From an uncultured Thiomonas sp. (GTDB lineage Bacteria; Pseudomonadota; Gammaproteobacteria; Burkholderiales; Burkholderiaceae_C), in the NCBI GenBank assembly GCA_937927695.1, contig CALBRU010000124.1, positions 1 to 18,283 on the forward strand: a DNA stretch of 18,283 nt, in the 5' to 3' direction. The notes beneath the pieces were generated by a model. The model ran no database searches, was not told where the DNA came from, and saw only the letters and a list, made by a program, of their open reading frames with translations. Made by a program: the position numbers and the translations under genes. Below, piece after piece: positions 7,116 through 14,400 of this stretch; position 1 is the first letter of the stretch; every line of letters begins with the position of its first letter.

Positions 7116-7151
7116 TTTGCGGGTCTGTACGCAAACGTACAGACCCGCAAA
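7116..7151. repeat. Perfect 16-bp palindromic stem-loop
   Basis: TTTGCGGGTCTGTACG (7116-7131) is exactly matched by its reverse complement (7136-7151) around a four-base loop, CAAA. The left arm is preceded by three more T; the right arm is followed by GAC and then four T (7155-7158), which is too weak and too distant to call a standard terminator. It is more perfect than chance would give and lies outside any supported gene. Confidence 0.75.
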
Positions 7152-7350
7152 GACTTTTGGCCTACGTTGCAACAACAGTTCCAAGGCCGCGCCCTGCGCC
7201 CTTTGGAACGGCTGTTCTGCTGAGGGTCCAGATCCTCGAAACATCGTCAAACAAGCGCCCGCAATTCAGCTGATCTCTGGCCGTGCAAGGGCTCGGCTCG
7301 ACGGCTTCTGCGCCACTTGGCAGCCACTTTTTCAAGTTGTCAGCGCCGCC

Positions 7351-8130
7351 ATGTCCAACATTCCCATCCTGTCTCCACTATTCCTCATCCTGGCCGTTCT
7401 GGTGCTGTTTCTGGCCTCGTCCCTCAAGATCATTTACGAATATCAGCGGGCCGTGGTGTTCCAGCTCGGTCGCTTCCAGCGGGTCAAAGGGCCCGGGCTG
7501 ATTCTCGTGATCCCCGTGCTGCAGCGCATGGCCCGAATGGATTTGCGCACCGTGGTGCACGAGGTGCCATCGCAGGACGTGATCTCGCGGGACAACGTGT
7601 CCGTCAAGGTGGATGCGGTGCTGTATTTCCGCATCGTCGATCCAGAAAAGGCCTTTATCCAGGTGGAAGACTTTTTCTCCGCAACCAGCAAGCTGGCGCA
7701 AACCACCTTGCGTGCGGTGTTGGGCAAGCACGACCTGGATGAAATGCTGTCCGAGCGCAGCAAGATCAATGCAGATATTCAGGCCATTCTGGACGCCCAG
7801 ACCGAGGCTTGGGGCATCAAGGTCAGCGTGGTGGAGATCCGAAATATCGAACTGACCGAAGACATGGTGCGCGCCATCGCAAAGCAGGCGGAGGCTGAAC
7901 GTGACCGTCGCGCCAAGGTGATTCATGCCGACGCTGAATTCCAGGCCGCGCAGACGCTGGTGAATGCGGCGGCCATTCTGGCTTCGGCGCCCGGTGGCAT
8001 GCAGCTGCGCTATTTGCAAACTCTGTCGGAAATTGGCACCGAGAAAAATTCCACGGTCATCTTCCCGATGCCGATCGATTTGATCAAACCGATTCTGCAG
8101 ATCATTGAAAAAGTCGCGGATCAGCACTGA
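7351..8130 (+). CDS. Slipin / stomatin-family SPFH membrane protein
   Basis: A 259-residue protein with one N-terminal membrane segment (residues about 7-25), then a full SPFH/Band 7 domain: YEYQRAVVFQLGRFQRVKGPG, the VPSQDVISRDNVSVKVDAV strand pair, and an Ala/Glu-rich coiled region (AIAKQAEAERDRRAKVIHA) followed by a conserved LRYLQTL. This is the standard prokaryotic slipin layout (about 250-260 residues). Such proteins form oligomeric scaffolds in membrane microdomains; their exact role is mostly unknown. The frame is open further upstream to 7117, but ATG 7351 directly precedes the membrane segment and matches family length. No clear Shine-Dalgarno sequence is seen. Slipins are often paired with an NfeD partner, but none is adjacent here. 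Confidence 0.92.
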   Translation: MSNIPILSPLFLILAVLVLFLASSLKIIYEYQRAVVFQLGRFQRVKGPGLILVIPVLQRMARMDLRTVVHEVPSQDVISRDNVSVKVDAVLYFRIVDPEKAFIQVEDFFSATSKLAQTTLRAVLGKHDLDEMLSERSKINADIQAILDAQTEAWGIKVSVVEIRNIELTEDMVRAIAKQAEAERDRRAKVIHADAEFQAAQTLVNAAAILASAPGGMQLRYLQTLSEIGTEKNSTVIFPMPIDLIKPILQIIEKVADQH

Positions 8131-8204
8131 TCCGCCAGCCCGCCTTGCGCGCTGTGTCCCGGTAGGCGCAATACCTTCCTTGTTCATCCAACCGAAAGCC
8201 CGCC

Positions 8205-8354
8205 ATGCCCAGCAAATCTCCCGCCCGCCCCATTGATGCAAACAGCCAGCCCGCGATTCCGCAGATGAAAGCCACAGGCCAAAAGCGTAGCTTGGTGCGC
8301 GGCAAGTCCACCCGCAAGAAGAATCCGGGCAAACGCTCCCACCATGGAGGCTGA
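8205..8354 (+). CDS. Small, very basic hypothetical protein (49 residues)
   Basis: An ATG-to-TGA frame of 49 residues starting MPSKSPARP and ending in GKRSHHGG. The second half is dense in Lys/Arg (KRSLVRGKSTRKKNPGKRS), with no membrane segment or cysteine. This composition would suit nucleic-acid or ribosome binding, but no function can be assigned. Only a weak purine-rich stretch (GAAAG, 8193-8197) precedes the ATG. It lies between the slipin gene and the glucan synthase, on the same strand, and is too short for usual gene calling. The clustered charge and Asn/Gly-rich end look more protein-like than random GC-rich DNA, but chance remains possible. Confidence 0.45.
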   Translation: MPSKSPARPIDANSQPAIPQMKATGQKRSLVRGKSTRKKNPGKRSHHGG

Positions 8355-8474
8355 CGCGATGCGTGTAGCGCAGCGCATGTCGTTGAAGGCTGAGAGAACC
8401 GGAGTGCAGGCGCGGCCGCTGCAAGCCGGTTGCGGGGGCGGCCTGAATTTTCGTGGCGCGAGGTCACTTCACCG

Positions 8475-11400
8475 GTGCCTCTCATCTTGAAATTCTGGCC
8501 TCTTCACGCAAAACCTCATGGGCCGCAACTGGGTATTCGACTCCTGCGCCCGGCCATCTTTCGCCCTGCACAGGTCGACGAACCCGTGCTGCGCTCGGAT
8601 TTGCTCAGCGCCGATCAGATGGAGCAGCATGGCGTGGTGCTGGCCACACGGCATCACGCCTCCATGCGGCCGCAGAACAATGCCTTGCTCACCCGGCTTG
8701 CCGACAACGCGGACACGCTGGCGCATGCCAGCACGGTGCTGACGCAGGCGGTGTACAAGGGGCATCGCATCACACCGGCGGCGGAATGGCTGCTCGATAA
8801 CGATTACCTGATCGAGGAGCAGATTCGCACAGCGCAGCGCGACCTGCCCAAGGGCTACAGCCGTGAGCTGCCGTGGCTGATCAACGGCCCTTCGGCCAAC
8901 CTGCCGCGGGTCTATGACATTGCGCTGGAAACCATCGTCCATGCCGACGGCCGCCTGGACGGCGAAAGCCTGCGCCGCTTCGTCGCCGCCTACCAGACGG
9001 TGACGCCGCTCAAGCTGGGCGAACTGTGGGCCATTCCGATCATGCTGCGACTGGGGCTGATCGAGAATCTGCGCCGGGTTGCGGTGCGGGTGATGGTCGA
9101 ATGGGGCGACCGCAACGTGGCCGGGCAGTGGGCCGACCGCATGGCCGAAGTCGCCGAGAGCGACCCCAAGAGCGTGGTGCTTGCTGTGGCCGACATGGCG
9201 CGCTCGGGCCCGCCCATGGCCTGCTCCTTTGTGGCCGAACTCACGCGGCGGCTGCAAGGCCAGGGGCCCGCACTGGCGCTGGCGTTGACCTGGGTGGAGC
9301 AAGCGCTGTCGGAATCCGGGCACAACATCGAGCGGCTGGTGCAGATCGAAGCCCAACAGCAGGCCGCCGATCAGGTGACCATCGGCAACAGCATCGGCAG
9401 TCTGCGCACGCTGTCCAGCATGGACTGGCGTTCCTTCGTCGAGTCCATGAGTCATGTGGAGCAAATCCTGCGTCAAGACCCGGCAGGCATCTATGCCGCG
9501 ATGGACTTCACTACCCGCGACCACTACCGCCATGTGGTGGAACGTCTGGCCAAGCGCAGCACCCGCAGCGAAGGCGAAGTGGCCCGCGCTGCGGTTGATC
9601 TGGCCAGTCACCCCGCGCCAGGCGCGACCGAGCAGCCGTCGCAGAGCCACGTCGGTTACTTTCTCATCGACCGCGGACTGGCCACGCTCGAACAGCGTGT
9701 GGCCGCGCGCGATTCGACCCGCGACGCGCTGCGGCGGCTCGCCCTGCGCGCGCCCCTCACCCTGTACCTGGGCTCGGTTCTGCTGCTGCTGGCCTTGCTG
9801 GCACAGCCGCTGCTGCGCACCGTGCAGCGCAATGGCCTGCAGGGCTGGGAATTCCTGGCTATCGCCGTTGCGGTGGGGTTGATCAGCAGTCAGCTGGCCA
9901 TCAGCCTGGTGAACTGGCTGCTGTCCATCGTGGTGTTGCCGCGCATCCTGCCGCGGCTCGATTTTTCCAAGGGCCTCCCGCCCGAGTTGCGCACCCTGGT
10001 GGTGATTCCGGCGATGCTCAGCAGTGCACAGGACGTGGACGCCCTGGCCGATGCGCTCGAAGTGCGCTTCCTGGCCAATCGCGATCCGCATCTGCACTTC
10101 GCCCTTCTCACCGATTTTGTCGATGCCCAGAGTGAAGTGCTGGAGACCGACGCGGCTCTGCTGCAACAGGCCACCGAGCGCATCGACGCGCTCAACGCCA
10201 CACACCCCGACGCACAGGCCGACCGTTTCTTTCTGCTGCACCGGCCGCGCCGCTGGAATGCGACCGACAAGGTGTGGATGGGCTACGAGCGCAAGCGCGG
10301 CAAGCTGGCCGAGCTCAACGGCCTGCTGCGCGGCGCAGGCGGCACGCGGTTTATGCAGATCGTGGGCCGCATCGAGGTGTTGGCCGAGGTCAAGTACGTC
10401 ATCACACTGGATACCGATACGCAGTTGCCGCGCGACGCCGCGCGCCAGTTCATCGGCGCCATGGCGCACCCGCTCAATCGGCCGGTGATCGACGCCGCCA
10501 CGCAGCGCGTCATCGCCGGACACGCCATCCTGCAACCGCGCGTGGGCATCAGCCTGCCCAGCGCGGCGCGCTCGATGTACGCGCGGTTGTTCGGCAGCGA
10601 CGCCGGTATCGACCCCTACACCAGCGCGGTGTCAGACCTTTACCAGGACCTGTTCGGCGAAGGCTCATTCATCGGCAAGGGCATTTACGACGTCGATGCC
10701 TTCGAGCAAGTTCTGGCGAATCGCTTTGCCGAGAACAGCATCCTCAGCCACGATCTGGTGGAGGGTTGCTTCGCGCGCTCGGGCCTGATCAGCGACGTGC
10801 AGTTGTACGAAGACTATCCGTCGCGCTACACCAGCGACGTGAGCCGCCGCCATCGCTGGATTCGCGGCGACTGGCAGTTGCTGCCGTGGGTTCTGCCTTG
10901 GGTGCGTACGCCACAGCGCCAGCGCACGCGCAATCCTCTGTCGGCTTTGTCGCGCTGGAAGATCCTCGATAACCTGCGACGCAGTCTGGTGTCCGCCGCG
11001 CTGCTGGCGCTGCTGCTGCTCGGCTGGTTTGTCATCACCCAGACCGCGGCGTGGACCTTGGCTGTGCTGGCCGTGGTGGTCGTGCCGCCGCTGCTGGCGC
11101 TGCAACTCGATCTGTTCATCAAGCCGCGTGACGTGCTGCTCGGTCAGCACCTGCGCCTGGCGCTACGCAGCATGGGCCAGCATGCCACGCATGTCCTGCT
11201 CACCCTGGCTTGGCTGCCGTATGAGGCGCTCTACAGCCTCGACGCCATTGTGCGCACGCTGTGGCGCATGACCGTCACGCGGCGCCTGTTGCTGCAGTGG
11301 AACCCGTCGCAGGCGGTGGAGCGCAGCGTCAGCACTACGCTGGCCGCCACGCTCAAGTCGATGGCGATCGGGCCGCTGCTGGCGCTGCTGGTCGCGGGCG

Positions 11401-14400
11401 CGCTAATTCTGTTGCGGCCCGGCGCGCTGCTGGTGGCCGCGCCCCTGCTGCTGCTGTGGCTGACCTCGCCCGCCATGGCCTGGCGCATCAGCCAGCCGCC
11501 GGTCATGCAGACCTTCATGCCCACGCCCGAAGCCCAGCGGTTTCTGCGGCGGCTTGCCCGCAAGACCTGGGCGTTTTTCGAAGCCCATGTCGGCACGCTG
11601 GACCACGGTCTGCCGCCCGACAATTTTCAGGAACAACCGTCCCCGGTGGTTGCGCATCGCACCTCGCCGACCAATATGGGGCTGGCGCTGCTGGCAAATC
11701 TGGCGGCCTACGACCTGGGTTACATCGCCATCGGCCGGCTGTTGCGGCGCACCGATCAAACCTTGCAGACTATGCAGGGCCTGCAACGCTACCGCGGGCA
11801 TTTCTACAACTGGTACGACACCCTCACCCTGCAGCCGCTGGCGCCGCGCTATATCTCGGCGGTGGACAGCGGCAATCTCGCCGGGCATCTGTTGACCCTG
11901 CGCCCTGGCCTGCTGGCGCTGGCGGACGATCCGTTGTTTGACCCGCGCTTGCTGCACGGCCTGGACGACACCCTCGTTTTGCTGCACGCCGCCTTGCAGG
12001 ACCGCGACCACAGCGGCGCGGCGCTGGCGCCGTTCCGCCAAGCGCTCGATGCTGCGCTGGCCAGTCCCCCGCGCACGCTGGCTGCTGCCGTGGCCTGCCT
12101 GCAAGGCTTGCTGGCCGCAGCGGATGCGCTGGCGCTCGACACCGATCCGGCCACACCCGATGCATTAGAAGCCGCCGACGCCACCACCCTCAGCGATGTC
12201 GCCTTCTGGCTGCAGGCGCTGCGCGCGCAATGCCGCGATGCCAGCGCCACGTTGCAGCCCTTTTCGGCCTGGGCGCCATCGCCGCAAAATGGCGTAGCGC
12301 AGGTCATGCCCTCCCTGCGCCTGTTGGCGCAAACCCACAGCGCCCCACCGCAGGGTTTCCCGCTGCTCGCTGTGCAGCAACACGCCGCGGGCCTTCTGCA
12401 GACCATCGAACAACTGGCGCAGCAGGCGGGCGATATGGCGCTGATGGACTACAGCTTTCTCTACGACGCCCAGCGTGACTTGCTGTCGATAGGCTACAAC
12501 GTCGATGAGCGCCGGCTCGACGCCGGGTTTTACGACCTGCTGGCCTCGGAGGCGCGGCTCACCAACTTCGTCGCCATCGCGCAGGAACAACTGCCGCAGG
12601 ACAGCTGGTTTGCGCTGGGACGCTTGCTCACCAGCAGCGGCGGCGAGCCGGTGCTGTTGTCGTGGTCTGGCTCGATGTTCGAATATCTGATGCCGCTGCT
12701 GGTGATGCCCAATGTCCCCGGCACCTTGCTCGATCAGACCTGCCGCGCGGCAGTGGCGCGGCAAATCGAATACGGCCAGCAACTTGGCCTGCCTTGGGGC
12801 GTGTCCGAGTCGGGCTACAACACACAGGACACGCAGTTCAACTACCAGTACCGCGCCTTTGGCGTGCCGGGGCTGGGCCTCAAACGCGGTCTGAGCGAAG
12901 AGCGGGTGGTGGCGCCTTATGCCTCGGCGCTGGCGTTGATGATCGACCCGGCTGCCGCCTGCGCCAATCTGCAGCGCCTGGCAGACGCCGGGGTGGAAGG
13001 CCGCTACGGCCTGTACGAGGCGGTGGACTACACCCCGGCGCGCCTGCCGCGCGGCCAGGAAGCTGTCGTGGTGCGCTCGTTCATGGCGCATCACCAGGGC
13101 ATGAGCCTGCTCGCGCTCGACCATCTACTGCAGCAGCGCCCGATGCAGCGCCGCTTCGAGTCCGACCCCAGCCTGCGCGCCACCTTGCTGCTGCTGCAGG
13201 AGCGCGTGCCGAAAACCGCGGCCGAATATCGCCATGCCACCGCCGCTGCCACGCCGCAGGCACTCACGCGCGCGGCGGAAACCAGCCTGCGCGTCTTCAC
13301 CGACCCAGACCGTGCACGGCCCGCCGTGCAGCTGCTCTCAAATGGTCGTTATCACGTCATGGTCAGCAGCGCGGGCGGCGGCTACAGCCGCCATCGTGAT
13401 ATGGCAGTGACGCGCTGGCGCGAAGACATCAGCCGCGACGACGCCGGCACATTTTGCTATTTGCGCGATGTCGGCAGCGCCGCTTATTGGTCGAGCGCGC
13501 ATCACCCGGCACGCAGCACGCTCAAGTCCTACGAGGCGATTTTTTCCGACGCCCGCGCCGAGTTCCGCACACGCACACCAGACTTCGACACCCACACCGA
13601 GATCGCGGTGTCGCCGGAAGACGATGTCGAACTGCGCCGCCTGCGCGTGACCAACCGCAGCCGCAGCCGCCGCACGATCGAGATCACCACCTATGCCGAA
13701 GTGGTGCTGGCGCCCGCCCTGGCCGACGCCATGCACCCGGCCTTCAGCAAGCTGTTTGTGCAGACCGAACTGGTGCGCCCGCTGCAGGCCATCGTCTGCA
13801 CCCGGCGTGCACGCTCAAGTGCCGAAGCGGTGCCGTGGATGTGCCATCTGCTGGCCGTGCACGACGCGCACATTGACGAAATTTCTTACGAAACCGATCG
13901 CGCCCGCTTCATTGGCCGTGGCCGCAGCACCTCAGATCCGCAGGCCATGGACAGCGTCAGCCAGCGCCCCCGCAACCTGTCCAACAGCGCAGGCTCGGTG
14001 CTCGACCCCATCGTCGCCATTCGCTGCCGCATCACCCTCGATCCCGAGCAATCGGCGCTGGTGGACATGGTGACCGGCGTGGGCGACAGCCGCGACGCCT
14101 GCCTGCAACTCATCGAAAAATTCCGCGACCGGCATCTGGCCGACCGCGTGTTCGACCTCGCCTGGACGCATAGCCAGGTCATGCTGCGCCAGCTCAACAG
14201 CAGCCAGGTCGATGCGCAGCTATACGAAGACATGGCATCCTGCCTGCTCTATGCTCATGCATCACTGCGCGCCGACGCCGCCACCCTGCGCGCCAACCGG
14301 CGCGGTCAGTCAGGCTTGTGGGGGCAGGCCATTTCTGGCGACCTGCCCATCGTGCTGCTGCACATCGCCGACCCGGCGAACATCGAACTGGTGCGGCAAC

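Larger units (their letters stand above)
6719..7350. other. 632-base stretch without an intact gene
   Basis: No reading frame here looks like a complete protein. The stretch holds a possible decayed coding remnant (6719-7002), a 10-bp inverted repeat (6869-6906), a weak stem AACGCTG/CAGCGTT (6987-6993, 7017-7023) running into five T (7022-7026), a perfect 16-bp palindrome (7116-7151) and a 7-bp inverted repeat GTTCCAA/TTGGAAC (7178-7184, 7203-7209). A minus-strand frame is open through most of it (up to 7250), but its Cys/Arg/Ser-rich composition is unlike a real protein. Promoters for the slipin gene should lie near its right end, but I see no convincing -35/-10 pair. Confidence 0.6.

Noticed and set aside
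7116..7158. 16-bp palindrome as an intrinsic terminator
   Set aside because: The stem ends in AAA-GAC before only four T; on the other strand A, not T, follows the stem.
6999..7223. 74-residue + strand frame ending in LQQQFQGRALRPLERLF
   Set aside because: It contains the 16-bp palindrome, has no Shine-Dalgarno sequence and has a low-complexity start; it is more likely chance or part of the decayed region.
6591..7250. 219-codon minus-strand frame spanning the gabT end and the gene-poor stretch
   Set aside because: It overlaps the GabT C-terminus, is rich in Cys/Arg/Ser/Trp and resembles no family.
7117..7350. N-terminal extension of the slipin frame up to 7117
   Set aside because: The added residues start inside the palindrome and look non-protein; ATG 7351 precedes the conserved membrane segment.
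8469..10535. 688-codon minus-strand open frame opposite ndvB
   Set aside because: It is antisense to a well-supported domain region of the glucan synthase, with His/Gln/Arg-rich low-information composition.
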